This document shows, piece by piece, positions 11,122-24,006 of a stretch of DNA of 64,000 bases. Under the pieces are notes generated by a model that worked only from the letters and a program-made list of their open reading frames with translations, did no database searches and was not told the DNA's origin. Numbering within the stretch: the stretch's first letter is position 1; every line of letters begins with the position of its first letter. Position numbers and translations under genes: made by a program. The DNA is from Mercurialis annua (lineage: Eukaryota; Streptophyta; Magnoliopsida; Malpighiales; Euphorbiaceae), in NCBI RefSeq assembly GCF_937616625.2, contig NC_065577.1:5807001-5871000 (forward strand), written 5' to 3'.

Positions 11122-12795
11122 CCGTTATTTTTAAATTAAAAATGCTTATCCCAGTATTCTGTGTAATTAACTATCCTAAATATTCAATATTGGGAGCACA
11201 GGAAAGAAAGAGCTCCTTCTGGAAAGAAAGGGATGCAGCTGTGTAATAGCGTGGAATCAGGTTAAGGCGTCGGATAGTAATGTTCACAAGCCACCTAATT
11301 AATTCTTCATTTATTTTGTTAATTCTAGAACATTCCTGCTACTTCATTTTGATTGTCACTGCGTTATTCTATGCGTTTTCGCATGACGTTTCCTCTATGC
11401 GTTTCCGGCACGGCACTTCTTCCTTGTCCGAGTTCAATGCAACGGCTCTTATTTTTTTATCATTTCCGCTCTTCTATTTTTCCTACCCCTATTACTGAAG
11501 ACATTATCTTTTCAGTCCCTACACTTATCCCACTTTTGGTATCCAGTCCACACAAAAACAGGCAAACGAGACGAGAAAGATAAATTTCTCAAAATGTGAA
11601 CTTCCTGGACAAAAAATAAACTTTAATAGATCTGCAAAATAATGCCTCCTTCCTGTATCATTTTAGAAGTCTTGCTTCATTCTCAATTTATAAAGACTAA
11701 GAAGATATTTCCGCTCCATAAATATTAAAATAGTCGAACAGAGTGAGAAAGTAGCACTGGCCATAAAAATTAAACAGACTCCCTTTGTGAAGAAAACCAT
11801 CATCTTCCTATCCAATCCAAACCCCATCTGAATATACATTTATGCTTGTAAAGGTCCTGTTAAAACTTGAAGGCCGACCTACACGTATCTAGTATTACCA
11901 TAGTCTAAGACTTTCACTTTATCCTATTACCTGTGTTATGTATCTAAATATGCATGTTCAAGCACCCTACCCACATACTTCACCCCAACAGCCTTCCGAC
12001 ACAATCCCAAAGAATTCAGGGCCAGCAACTTATAACAGTAAATAATGTTTCAGCAGATCTAACAGAGATGGAACTGATCTGGTTTGTAATCCAGAATTTC
12101 ATCAACTTTCAGAATCCATAAAGATCTAGAGAGTCATCCTAGTAAGAAGCTAAACTGAAAATATATAGTTCACAAACTAAAATAAAGCTGAGAAGCACAT
12201 GAAAGAAGTATTAGCAGATGGAACACATTAAGCTTATTATATCTTCGAGATGGAAAAACATCATTTACCATCGCACGTCATAGGAGCAAATCCAACATTA
12301 AAATACCTCATAGATAGGCTACTGCATACAAAAAGAACCAACACCATCACATGAAACCACATAGCACCAAGATCCATTGTATTCACCCCTGAGGACATAA
12401 TATTAATTCAAACCCACAACACTTTGCAATTAAATGCAATGAAAAAGACAAGAAGATCCTTTGACAACTTGTAGAGAAATGCAACCGAGTAGTATGAAGC
12501 TAATAACATGTTCATTCAAGAAAACCAAAGTATTTAACTTCAATTTATAATAGACATCAGCAGCCAGTATGAGCTACACAAGTTTAATGAAATTCATAAA
12601 ATGCCTCATGAAAAGGGTCTTGGCAGAGTTTTCCCTCATCTTAACTCTCAAAACAAAGAGCTTTTTTAAAGCCTAAAATATGTGTTATTTCAACAAGTGG
12701 ATAGTTTTCTAATCCTTTGAATAAAAAATAATTGTTTTGGGGTAACCATTAATGTTTCGAAACATTTGCTAAAATAGCCATACTAATCAAGAAGA
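11122..12795. other. Intergenic between SINE and cytochrome c
   Basis: No exon-like sequence recognised. The last 150-200 bases probably include the 3' untranslated region of the cytochrome c gene (minus strand), but no clear polyadenylation signal decides its end. Confidence 0.5.
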
Positions 12796-13867
12796 TCAAG
12801 CAGTAGCTTCCTTGAGATAGGCAATGAGATCTGCACGATCCTGTGGTTTCTTCAATCCAGGGAAGACCATCTTAGTTCCGGGGATGTACTGCACATAAAT
12901 AATGAAATAAATATGTAGATACAATTAATAATTAAAACATGCTCACATATTATAAGAGAGACAACAGAGAGCCTTCTAAATGTGCATCCGAAATGTATCA
13001 TTAGCAGACCACAGTAGAACAAGATCATTTTTGGTTATGAGATATAAAGCTAATTGACATATATCATTAGCAAACCATTTGAGCTCATCCAAATTTAGCA
13101 ATTATAACCTAAGAAACAAAACAACTACTAATTGCACCAATATTAAGCAAGTAATTCAAACAAATTGTATACAATAGGATCCTATAAAGTCCAAACAATA
13201 AGTATCCAATTTGAATACTAGATTTCCGATTGATTTCGATAATCAATTCTATCACCAAATCTAATCAAATAAATAAAACTCAACAATCTAGCATGTTGCA
13301 AAACAAACTAATTCCCCAAAATAATAAAATTATGCAACTACTTATAAAATGATTTAATGCATAATTGCATGACTTAAAAAATAAAGTTCAATCAACTATG
13401 ACCTAATAAAAACATCATGCTACGTATTTATCAATCAACTATTTCATGATCTAACAAAACAACCATCAAAATTAATCAAGAAATCTAAAATCATTGCAGA
13501 AACCCTAATTTAATAATTTAAAATCAATTCAATACACAGATACCTTCTTAGGGTTAAGCAAGTAATCATAAAGAGTATCCTCTCCCCATGCAACAGCCCT
13601 ATTCTTGTTCGCCGACGAGTAAGAATATCCAGCAGTTGTTCCCGATTGTCTCCCAAACAGACCGTTCAAGTTCGGACCTAAAAACAACAATTAATCAAAA
13701 TTAATATCCTCAAATCAGATCCACAAATAAATCAAACAAAAATCAAAATATAAACCTTGTTTGTGACCGGCGCCTTTCTCGACGGTGTGACATTGAGCGC
13801 ACTTAGTCCGGAAGATCTTTTCTCCGGCTTTGCCGTCGCCCGGTGGTGCTTGCTCGAACGATGCCAT
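12796..13867 (-). CDS. CYTC: Cytochrome c, three exons
   Basis: Mobile electron carrier of the mitochondrial intermembrane space, passing electrons from complex III to cytochrome c oxidase; in plants it also links to L-galactonolactone dehydrogenase (family knowledge). Minus-strand exons are 13867-13756, 13677-13544 and 12888-12796, joined by GT-AG introns of 78 and 655 bases, giving 112 residues, the usual plant length. The start gives [17 protein letters not shown]. The haem-binding CxxCH is CAQCH at residues 23-27, and the axial Met is residue 89 in YIPGTKM. The C-terminus is [10 protein letters not shown]. The plant N-terminal extension before the animal start is present. There are no stops or lost key residues, so the gene looks functional. 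Confidence 0.97.
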
Positions 13868-14060
13868 TTCTGTGTACAGTAGATCGGAGAATTGGTTTGA
13901 TTGTTGCCGCTAGGGTTTCGATTTGTTTGTTGAAAGCTTGAGAGAAAAGCAGAGATTGATTTGCAATTAGTTTAATTTAAATAATTATGACGACGTCAGC
14001 GCTGTATCGGTGGTTGCACGCGACATTTTTTAATTGACGGGATTGCCCCTTGTGTTTTGT
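13868..14060 (-). promoter_or_regulatory. Probable cytochrome c leader and proximal promoter
   Basis: Directly upstream of the start codon on the minus strand. The strand contains a TGACGTCGTCA stretch at about 13988-13998, a bZIP-type core, and an AT-rich TATTTAAATT block at about 13973-13982 that could serve as a TATA-like element. The roles are inferred from motif shape and position only. Confidence 0.35.
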
Positions 14061-14284
14061 TTTAATTACTACTATTATTGAAAAATGTAGATTCTTGGTC
14101 ACGTAACCACGAGATGATTAAAATAAATTATTTTTTACAACCTTGATTTTTATATATTTCATGAATTAGCCATTTTGGATGCAAATCTCTTTATAAAAAA
14201 ATTTATAATTTTTGAAAGATATTTTATGTAGTAATTTACACAAGTTGTTTACAAACTATCCTCTTTCTCCAAACTATTTTCTAA

Positions 14285-14360
14285 TTTTTTTTTTTTTTGG
14301 TACAGGGTACATGAGGTGTCCTGAACGGGTCTCAACTATGAGACGGCACCTTTAAGCCTT
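14285..14360 (-). mobile_element. 5'-truncated SINE, same family as at 10911
   Basis: Minus-strand copy of the SINE tail (TTAAAGGTGCCGTCTCATAG to TGTACC and an A run). The 12-base target duplication ACTATTTTCTAA at 14273-14284 and 14361-14372 shows that the truncated form is what inserted. Confidence 0.8.
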
Positions 14361-14372
14361 ACTATTTTCTAA

Positions 14373-16411
14373 ATTTTAATTCATATTCTAAGTATTTGAA
14401 AAAATTATTTAACAATTCGATGGTTTATGTCGGTCATTTTTTTTTAGTTTTAACGATGAGGCGTGTTGAGTGTTGTTCTTTCATAAACATTTAAAATTCT
14501 AACTTTATAATGTGGCGCTCTATGAAAAAAATTAAACGCCTATAGAGATTTTCAATTTGTACGTTGTGTCGATAAAATTGATAAAACGGTGCAAAAGTAA
14601 TATTAGAAACATCAATTTATGAAATACAAAGTTAAAAATAATCAGAAAGTCAATTAAAATTTAAAGACAGCTCGAAGCGACCAATAGCAATCCAACACAA
14701 TTGTTGTAGATTACTCATTTTCTCTTTAAAAGACTATGTTTTAAAAAGATATAGTTGATGTCTGAATCTTTTTAAATTTTTTTAGTACTCGGACTTTAAT
14801 TCTTTTAAAGTTAGTATTTTAATTTTTAAAAATTATGCAAAATTAGCGCTTTTGATAGTTTTACAATGATCAATGTACTAAAAAGATAAAAAGAAGTTCT
14901 ATTTCACTTAAAATTTCACTATCATATTAGTAAAAGAATAGTAATATTTTATACAAATAATACATTTTCTATTTGACATTAAAAGTTAAAAATAAAATTA
15001 TTAAATTTAAAATTTATTTTTAGTTTTATAAGTAGTTTGATGATCAAAGATGGCTAAAAATACTCATTTGATATGTATTTTAAAAGTTGAGATATTAATA
15101 TGAAATGAATAAAAGTTCAGTCATTCAAATAAAATACTTTAAAAAGTTTACACACCTCCAATACAATGTTTCCTTAAAACGTGTAAATATATTAAAATGC
15201 TGATCCTATAATGGCATGATGGTCATTTAGCTAAATATCTTTGTGCTCTTAGAATAGTCTAGAAAGGTTGAATGAGAAATGATTTTTGAACTTTTTTACT
15301 CCCTTTCCTGTTGAAAGCACTGGTTAAGGCTGAACACACGTGGCAAAATGTGAGCTGGAAAAGTAGAAAATGAGTTGTTCTTTCCATTTTTTATTCACAT
15401 AACTCTGCCTTATGTTGACTCATGCTACACATCATTTATGATTCAGTCATTTAAATTAAATTTATCATTATAGAATCAATTTTCCATATGGCTAACGCAC
15501 AATTGGTTTGTTGCACGAATGACGTGGCGCAACGGTTGTGTGCAATAATTTTTCTTGAAATAAATAAATAAATTAAACCTGAATTTAGTAAACGCCGTTA
15601 AGGATGATAAGTGAATTAACTGAAGTCATTTGAACGTTTACATTCATTTACAAACAGCTACAAAAAATTACTAAAGACTATGTATGCAGTGGTGGAGTCA
15701 CCCAAAATAAAAAGGGCATGTGCGCTGTTTATGTAAAAATAGTTCATATGCACATGTCATTTGAAAATATGTTATTTGTTCACCCTTTTAATTTCAATGA
15801 ATTTTAATTATTATTTAAAAAATATTTTATTGTTCTACTTATTTTCTAGCGATAATGAATAATTTTATAAATCTAAAGTTTCACATAATAACATTCAATA
15901 AAATTTAATAATAATAATTTTACCGACCTTTATAAATTTCTAATAAAATATTTATTACTATTTTATATTTGTATACACCTTTTAATAAGTTTATAAATAA
16001 GCCAGTCTATCTATAGTCCTTTCCCACCAATTATAATAGCAAGCTATATGCTCGATTGCTACCCCGGAGTACAAAAATTTGTATACTACAACAGCAGCAA
16101 GGCATAATCTCCTAAAAATTGAAGCAAATTCACCACATAAATTCTCTCAATGCTCCACCTAATCATTAAGGCTTAAGCATATGAATTCAACAAAAAAATA
16201 ATACAAGTGACAAAATTATGAACCAGACAAAAGGTCACAAAAAATTAGGAAAAGATCAACGGAATAAAATTTATCATTAATCAAGACCACCATAACACCA
16301 TATCTAAAATTAGAAAACAAACCAAGAATAAAAATTCTTATTCAAACTAACCCTTTACAATCAGTTTTCCTTTACCACAAAATTGATATTCACCAAGATC
16401 CTTGCCCTCTT
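14373..16411. other. Intergenic, no gene seen
   Basis: AT-rich with no supported reading frame. Roughly the last 100 bases before 16412 probably hold the 3' untranslated region of the minus-strand 7TM gene. Confidence 0.55.
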
Positions 16412-17629
16412 CTAGTACCCCTGTGCTTGCCTGGGAGGATGCATTAACCAACCCATAAGCGGAGGTGACCCCGGTACAGATACATCTCTACTCGGAGAAA
16501 ATAGGCTCAGCTCCACAAACGGCCCGGTCGATGTCCCATCCCTCTCGTAAGTTCGAAACGATATTGATCCACGCTTGGTTGAGGCATCGGAATTTCTCGC
16601 GGGGCTTATTCGACGACTGCTTTCTTCAAGATGGCTTTGATTAGCTATGAGAGAGACAGTGTCGTTGTGGTCATCTGTGATTCTTCTCCGAGCCTCAATG
16701 TCCTGAAGATTCCCCAAGGCTAAAGAATCCGCAATCGGACAGTACACAAGCATACAAATACACACACCAGCACAGCATAGAAGAGCAAGAAAAGCTGAGA
16801 AAGCAAGCGCTTCAAACAGCAAATCTTCTGGTTTAGATAAAACAGAAAGTCCAAGTAAAAGAACCCGTAACGGTAGAAAACTCGAAACTGAGACTATTAA
16901 TGTGTAGACTCTCTTCTGCAAACCCTTATTGATGACCAATTTCAAAATCCGCCTTCCGAGCCAAAACAGATAGAGAGTTAGTACGGTGGCAAAAAGCCCT
17001 AGGAGGATGGTATTTAGTAAAGGGTAAGTGCAGAGAGCAATAACATCAACAGCATCTTCTATCGTTGTAGGAGTAGTAGCCGTGCTTGTAAAATAATGGG
17101 GCAATTTATGCAAGGAACCTTTATTCTTGCGCAACTGAGGACCAATTAGAATAATTAAGAGCTGAAGAACAAACACCGGAAGACAGTACAGAAGAACATA
17201 TGCCGTAGTTTTCGCATTCCATTTCCGACTTAGAATTCCGGATTCCATTCTCTGTAAGGGTGCTCGCAGAAGAAAAACAAGGGTGAGGAATAAACACGGT
17301 TCTGCAAAACCCAGATTTGAGACAAGGTAACCTTTGCAGACAGTTTCCTGCCATGACAAGTCTAGTGCATTCAACACTTTTCCCTTTCGCCTTAGAAGAC
17401 TTAGGCGTATGATCTCACCAAAGCCCCACCAGATTACAAACAAAATGAATGTGATCCGGATAATCCAAGGGCCGCTGAAGTAAGTAAGCTGAACAAAGCC
17501 TTGATTACGAACGCGAGAGCGGAAGTACAGTGAGTAAGCAATGCAAAGCAGACCTAGAAGAATTAGAAGAGCGACTAGGCAAATTGTCACCACACCGAAT
17601 GCATCGGCAACTGTACTCGTCAGGGGCAT
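16412..17629 (-). CDS. Plant seven-transmembrane protein, At1g57680 (CAND1)-like
   Basis: The minus-strand frame of 405 residues begins MPLTSTVADAFGVV. I prefer this ATG because the homologue I recall, Arabidopsis At1g57680 (a candidate G-protein-coupled receptor), starts at the same place; the frame is open upstream to 17734 but has no in-frame ATG there. Hydrophobic segments lie near residues 10-35, 53-72, 105-122, 143-163, 203-225, 243-262 and 280-302, giving seven passes. A hydrophilic tail of about 100 residues is rich in Ser and Arg and ends GYWLM-free, in PPRQAQGY. Conserved stretches include YFSGPWIIRITFILF and SNLGFAEPCLFLTL. It is likely a plasma-membrane protein. Receptor function is only a family-level proposal, with no known ligand. 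The coding part has no intron. Two upstream out-of-frame ATGs overlap the start. Confidence 0.85.
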   Translation of the reverse strand: MPLTSTVADAFGVVTICLVALLILLGLLCIAYSLYFRSRVRNQGFVQLTYFSGPWIIRITFILFVIWWGFGEIIRLSLLRRKGKVLNALDLSWQETVCKGYLVSNLGFAEPCLFLTLVFLLRAPLQRMESGILSRKWNAKTTAYVLLYCLPVFVLQLLIILIGPQLRKNKGSLHKLPHYFTSTATTPTTIEDAVDVIALCTYPLLNTILLGLFATVLTLYLFWLGRRILKLVINKGLQKRVYTLIVSVSSFLPLRVLLLGLSVLSKPEDLLFEALAFSAFLALLCCAGVCICMLVYCPIADSLALGNLQDIEARRRITDDHNDTVSLIANQSHLEESSRRISPARNSDASTKRGSISFRTYERDGTSTGPFVELSLFSPSRDVSVPGSPPLMGWLMHPPRQAQGY

Positions 17630-19830
17630 TACCCGAAGCACAAAATCCACGCATGCTCTCTGCCAGCATGGATGCAGGGAATCCTCCTCTAGTGTGTACG
17701 CTTCCTTCCCAGTATTAATTTTGAGTAGCAACAATTTCCAAAATAATACTGAAATTTAGCTTTGTCCAGGCTCGACTAAACTCACACCTTCCCCTCTGAG
17801 CCAGTTTTGATGGCAAAGCCACAGAAGATGCAACAAAAGAATGGTCCACAGACAACTCTACCAATTGGGTAAGTAATCCACGCCTACAACCTATTACATC
17901 AGGAAAAAAAAATTCAACACACAGCTCATAATTACAGATAGCAACCAATTAAATAATATGTTGTGCATGTGTACCATCAAAATAGAACAATGATGACAGT
18001 CTGCACAAGGCTTCACTTGAGCATATACAGTCAACAGTCAGAAAGTTTTCCAAAAAATGACGAATTTTCCAAATTTATGAGCAAAGATTTAACTATATGT
18101 AGCATCACAACAAAGAAAGTCTGGTATTTTTTTTACATAATCATCCAATTTCAATTGAATACATCATTCTAGAACCAGGCTGCTATTTCAAAACCAGCCA
18201 AATTCCATAAACCAAACTTCATTGGAACCAAAGAAAGAGAGTTACATGATATGAACTGCATAAGGCAGTTCCTTTTTTATCAATTTTAATTTACAAAATG
18301 ACAAACCACAATCTACCCTATAGTAAAAGAAATAAGAAACTAATACATGTATATATATATACCGAAATTCCATGTCTAGGGATAAGAAATTCCTAAGCCG
18401 CTAGCTTAGTGGCAATTTATTAAAGGATAGAAAAAATCCAAGAAACAGAAGAGGTTAAAAATTAATTTCTTTACATAAAAGGATAAACTATAGTTTTGGA
18501 AGAAAAAAAATAAATGAAAACCGCTTTGTACATATCAATAAAGAAAAAGGAAAATATAGCATCATTTCTATAAGCATGGAAGTAAATGAGCAGATCGCCA
18601 AAAGATAAGGCTTACTAGGCAAACGAGGCATGTGCCTTCAAATACGTGTGCATTCAGCAGCATATGTAATGATGTCATGAAAATAATATTAGCCCTAAAC
18701 CCACTAATATGAGCATAGATATAGTCTAGCCAAAAAAGTGTGAGAGCCACAATAACTTACAAGGAATATAAGGAATTCAAACAAAAAAACATAAAAAAAA
18801 AATCGCACATAATACTTTCCATGACATGCAGAAACCATAGCAGTAAATTAACAATTGTAAGGTTTCAGCACATAATCGATTACCCAAATTATAAATTAAC
18901 AAAACAAACTCCAACCAAAATCATACGCAAAAAATCAATAACCAGCAGACGACGAAGCAACAATTACTTCCTAATGAAAAACAATGCAGGTATAGAATAT
19001 CAAACATCAAACTGATATTACATCCTTCTAATTCATAACTTAACTACTAGACAAATGTATTAATGATAGCATAGACACATGATGACAATAATAAAAAATA
19101 TTTCCATTGGTTCAACCATATTACTATGAAAATCTGAACTGAAAAGTTGCTCTAGCAACAACATGATTAGAAATATATAATCATTAGTCCATTAATGATT
19201 ATTCCTTTCAGTATAAATTAATTTATTCAACAATGTAGATTTCATAAGCTCTCCATGAAAAAATAGACTGAAAGCAATTTTTTAACTAAGAATACTAAAA
19301 CAAATCATTTTAATTCCCTCAGTTTCATAGCAAACAAACACACAAAAACAGCTGAGAGTAACCAAAAATGCAGACAAAATTAATTGCCTCTAATTAAACC
19401 AGCATTTTAAATCTAAGCATTCTGAGTACGCACATTTTATATTATTAAACATAAAAACCTAAACACTGAGTAAACATAAAATTAAATTAAACAAATAAAT
19501 AACACTCTAAAAAAAATTAAAAAAAAAAACTAAATCGGCAATTATACATAAAAATGCACTAAATACAAGAACAAAAAATTAAAAATAATAATAAAAAAGA
19601 ACATGCAGAATACATAATCGCATAAAATCTCATACGAAAAGTAAAAACATAACAAGAATGAGTGAAGAGCAGATCGGAAAAGAGCTTACAAAGAGACGAA
19701 TATTGATCCGGTGACCGTCGACGGAAAATAGAATAATCGGAGAAGGAGATCGGAAAACCCTAACTTCCTTCGACACAGAGAGAGATGAAAACTGAAACAA
19801 AAAAAGAGAGAAGAAAACAGAGAGAGAACG
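17630..19830 (-). other. 5' leader and leader intron of the 7TM gene (inferred)
   Basis: On the minus strand, about 19830-19690 looks like a plant first exon: CT-rich, with GTTAGGGTTTTCC, ending in TTT before GTAAGC at 19689. A good acceptor, a T-rich tract and then GTAATAG, lies at 17891-17892. This gives a leader intron of about 1.8 kb and a second exon reaching the coding start. Short open frames inside (17963-18172, 18740-19015) look random. Confidence 0.5.
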
Positions 19831-19989
19831 TAGTTAGGGAAATAGGTGAGTGGGACTTTGTTGGTGACAGCCTGTCTCCAGCTGTGTCTCCTCTCCGAAC
19901 CTAACAGCTTCGTTTTTCTTTTTCTTTTTCTTTTTTATTTTCTTCACTCCAAGCCTACGTGGCTTTCACCTGGCGGCGTTTACGGCCTG

Positions 19990-20917
19990 TTTTTATTTTT
20001 ATTTTTTGTTGTTTTGATTTTTTTTTTCTAAATGTCTAAATTAGTGCTCTATAATAAGAAGCAGAGTGAAGTAAATCCTGAGACTTAATTAACTAGTAAA
20101 TTACTACTCAAAAAACTAATTAATGTGGTAAGTTATTATCCAAACAAGAAAAAATCGAATTTCTTTCTTAATAAAAACGACTAAAAATAGATCGAAGATT
20201 TAATTTTATGTGTGACGAGATAACTAATTACTTGTAATTTTTTATGAGTTTGTTGCTAGTTTAGGGAGATGAAAAAATTATGGGATTTGTTGTTATTGTT
20301 GTTGAATGTTGGGTATGATAAAGGTTGATTGATTGATGATATATTTATAATTGGAGTATATATTATTTCTATAAATATTATAGTGGAAAAGTTTTTGGTA
20401 AGTTTATATAGTGAGATATGGTGATAATAATTTTACAATAATTGGTAAATTTTGTAGGTCATTTTATAGATATTTTGGCCCAAAAATGGAAATGTGAACT
20501 TAGAAATAATTGGACAACAATTCAGTTGTTTTTTCATTCAAAATCTATGTGCTACATTGACCAAAAATAGCCAACATAAAGGGCCCTCAATTTTTTTTGA
20601 AATCTATGTAAGTAAAAAAAATTGAAATCTATGTGCCATATGATAAAACAAGTACCTCTTGCTTATATAATTTTGGTTTTCTTTATTGTCAAATGAAGTA
20701 TAATTTTTGTGTAAAATTGTGTTTTTTATTTGTTACATTGGATGCTCAAATTGGTCACTACCCTGTACCAAAATATTATAAATTTATATTTATTATAAAT
20801 GTATAAAAAGTATACTTTAGATAGACATATTTCTAGTAGCATAGTCAAAAAAGTCAGTTGAGGGGGCAAATCGTAAAAATATATACATATACATATATAT
20901 ATATAATATATATATAT
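19990..20917. other. Intergenic, no gene seen
   Basis: AT-rich. It ends in a TA microsatellite (about 20881-20922) into which the LTR retrotransposon inserted. Confidence 0.55.
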
Positions 20918-20922
20918 ATATA

Positions 20923-23900
20923 TGTAATATCCCGGAAAATTTTCAAATCTTTCTATGTGTTTTCGGAAATTAATAGTCTTTTCCGGTTTGACGGTTCAAT
21001 TCGTAAATTAATTTTTGTGGTTCGATTAAAGGTTCGGTTCCTTTTGGGTTTGATTTTCTCGGTTTCTTTGTGTCTTGGTTCAACCAAATGGTTGAACCAA
21101 GGAGAAAAACCCAGGTCTCATGAGAGACCTGAGTTTTTCCCGCACAGTCTCGTTCGAGACTGTGCCTGTCTCGAACGAGACAGTGCAAAATTTGCACTGG
21201 TCTCGAACGAGACCAGCCTGTCTCGTTCGAGAACCAGGCATATTTTGTTGGTCTCGTTCGAGACCAGCATGCCCAGCCCACAGGGGCAGTTTGGGCATTG
21301 TTCTACCCTACGTACGGATCATATAAACCTAATTTTCTCAACCCTAATTCATCACCACACTTCAAACTAACCCTAGCCGTCTTATTTCAATCGATTCTCT
21401 AGAGATTAACGCTGCAAATCATCCTCAAAACCTTGGTGTTCATCGTGAGTTCTTCATTGTTTGTTTTCTGTTTTGGGTTTAAAACGTTACTTCAGTTTTC
21501 TGATTCATTCTCACTCGTTCCAGAATCAAATTCATTCCCGTTTGATCCCTGAGATTGTAGACTCAATCATCTACGATCCGACATCTTATTTTCGAAGAAC
21601 GGTATGTAAACGAATCCATATCAATCGCCGCCGTTGTATCGTTTAAGTTATTTTCAGTTTTGAGTTTTAAACGATACTTTCGTATTTTAATTTGTTCGAC
21701 AGCCGTTTGGAGGTCGAAATCAATTCCGTTTGTTTCCCGTGAAAGTAGACTCACGCATCTACGTTTCTACACTTCTCGTTTGTCAAACGGTACGTAAACG
21801 AACTCGTACTAATCGCCGCCGTCTCACCGTATTGTTTTGATATTATTTGGCGATTGCTCCTTAATGTTACTGCCAACTTCTTTTTCTTTATGGATTATGA
21901 TTTCGTGTTTGGATATCTGTTATTTCTTGTTTAGTTAGGTTATAACTGAATCTACAAGGTTCATATAAAAAAATTATTTCGTCGTTCTTGTTTTCCTTAG
22001 CTTCGGTTCTTTGGTTTTGCTGCAAATCGTGTTCTTGTGTGATTGTTGTATTCATGATTGTAGCGAAATCATTCTTGAGTTGGTAGGTGGTGATCAGAGT
22101 AAGGCGTATACAAATTTGGGTTAAGAATTGCTTGGGTTTGCCGTAGGGTGTTCGTTGCTTATGGTTTTGACAATCTGTGCGTTTTGGTTCTGTGTTCTAT
22201 TTGTTTATACATGAAGAAGATGATTGTGTGTTAAGTTGCTATTGGTTGGTTATAATTTCTTTTGGTTAAATGGTGGTTTCAATCACTAAATTTTTGTGTC
22301 TAAAATATAATGGTTCCTAAACTTATCTTTTAACTATTTGATATTGATTTTTGATTTCAAATTACGAAATTGGTTTTGACTTATTAATTAACGTTTTAAA
22401 TAACATTATTATTTATAATTTGAAATTTACTTCGGGCATTAATATTTTAAGTTTAAATTAAATATTAATTTTATAATAGTTTATACTTAAATATTATATA
22501 TTGACTATACTAAATAAGTTTTGGGGATTTTATTTAACTTGAAAGTTTGTCAAATTGATTATATTATTTTAGGCATAAAAATAATATTTGAATATTTAAA
22601 AATTAATCAATAATTATTATTAATTATTAATTAATCGATAATTTAAGATTTTGATTTAGAATGCCTTTGAGATTAAAGTCATATTTTTACTTTATTTTGT
22701 CATTTAGTTATTTGAGATATTTGCCGGTAATAATTAGTTACTTGGGTTTCAAGCTATTGAGTTCTATGTTAATGTCGATTAATATTTTATTAAATATTAA
22801 ATTATAAACTGTGGTTTATAACTCTGGTTTTAAGGTTGGGTCGGGTTAGACTTGGGTCGCCCGACATGTGGGATTAGCTTGGTAGTTTTAAGAAACTCGG
22901 CTACCCACTATTTCAGGAAAGGATTTTATTTATTAATTAAATATTATTTAATTAATATTTTCGAGTGATTTTTAAATATGAACTCAATAGGCTTGATTTA
23001 TTTACGGCATTATGATTTAAGTGAGATTGTTCTTCTCTGTGTTTCTATCTGGATTATTATTTGTGCTAGTCCTACGTGGTGTCTAGTATTCTTAGAGTTA
23101 GGGGTTGGAGCGATTTTAACGTATGACTTATTTTTAGACTCTTCGACTACTCGCGCTCCGGAGTCGAACAAGGGTTAGCTGTTTGCCAAGATCACGTGGA
23201 TAAGCAAGCAGTGAGTTTGTAGTGCTATTTACCGCTTTATTAAGTACCACAATTTATTTTAGTATTATAAATGATTTTGAACTGTTTTAAGCGATTATGG
23301 ATCCGGATTGAAACGAGCTACTCGATAGGCTTGTATCGAGACTGTGTGCACCGGTATATACTCTGGGATCGGCAGACTATGGTCTTGCTTACGCTGGTAA
23401 TTTGACGAGGATTTGTTCCCGTCCACTCTGGGTTTATTTTTCAGTATGCTATGTCATACTTACGCTGGGATCTTTTCAATACTGTTTTCCATAATCATAT
23501 TATATTAGTATAAAAATGTTTTGATTTAAGGGTTTTAAACTTAATAGATGTAAATAGTATTGCGAACTAATCTCAGTATATCTGACCCCGTTGTTTTCCC
23601 AAATTTTCCAGGTTTGTGATTTGAAAGCTGGTCCACTCCGATTCTTTTGATTCCTCGGAGGTTTTTATGTTATTTAACTAGTTTTTGTTTTCAAACTCTT
23701 AGACCGCAGTAGAACTAGTTTATATATTACATTTGTTATTGCATTGGGATTGTCGATTAGACCGACTATTTTTTTATTGGCATAATTACACTGGAATATT
23801 TTATTATTTTTATTATAATTAAGGCATGCCGTTGAGTCTCGGGTTTTAGCCGAGCATTTTATTTATATAATTAAGTTATTATAACTAATTTGTATGTTTA

Positions 23901-23989
23901 ACTATTATCCGCAAGGCTTGCTACGGGTTTTGGTACGACCATACCCATACCCTAGCGCCGGTCACGATTCATGAAATTGGGTCGTGACA
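20923..23989 (+). repeat. 5' LTR
   Basis: Direct copy of 28451-31519. Starts TG and ends CA. Contains palindrome cluster 2 about 150-360 bases from its start. Short open frames within it are duplicated in the other LTR and do not resemble proteins. Confidence 0.95.
21074..21280. repeat. Palindrome cluster 2 (5' LTR)
   Basis: In order: CTTGGTTCAACCA with its complement, two bases apart (21074-21101); CAGGTCTC with its complement, four apart (21112-21131); GCACAGTCTCG with its complement, two apart (21142-21165); CTGTCTCG with its complement, two apart (21166-21183); GTGCAAA with its complement, one apart; then CTGGTCTCG and further GTCTCGTTCGAGAC-type copies to about 21275. At least seven palindromes sit end to end. 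Short frames on both strands here arise from the repeats. Confidence 0.93.
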
Positions 23990-23994
23990 AAAGT

Positions 23995-24006
23995 TGGTAT
24001 CAGAGC
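23995..24006 (+). promoter_or_regulatory. Primer-binding site for initiator tRNA-Met
   Basis: TGGTATCAGAGC, five bases after the 5' LTR, is complementary to the 3' end of plant initiator tRNA-Met, the usual primer for many plant LTR retrotransposons. Confidence 0.9.

Noticed and set aside
17630..17734. Extending the 7TM protein 35 residues upstream
   Set aside because: No ATG in that stretch; the recalled family start matches the ATG at 17629.
17530..17759. Two plus-strand frames over the start of the 7TM gene
   Set aside because: Antisense shadows of the minus-strand coding sequence.
20970..21370. Several overlapping frames on both strands, with Arg/Ser/Glu-rich translations, also at 28437-28900
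   Set aside because: They arise because end-to-end palindromes read alike on both strands; the text lies in LTRs and shows no protein family.
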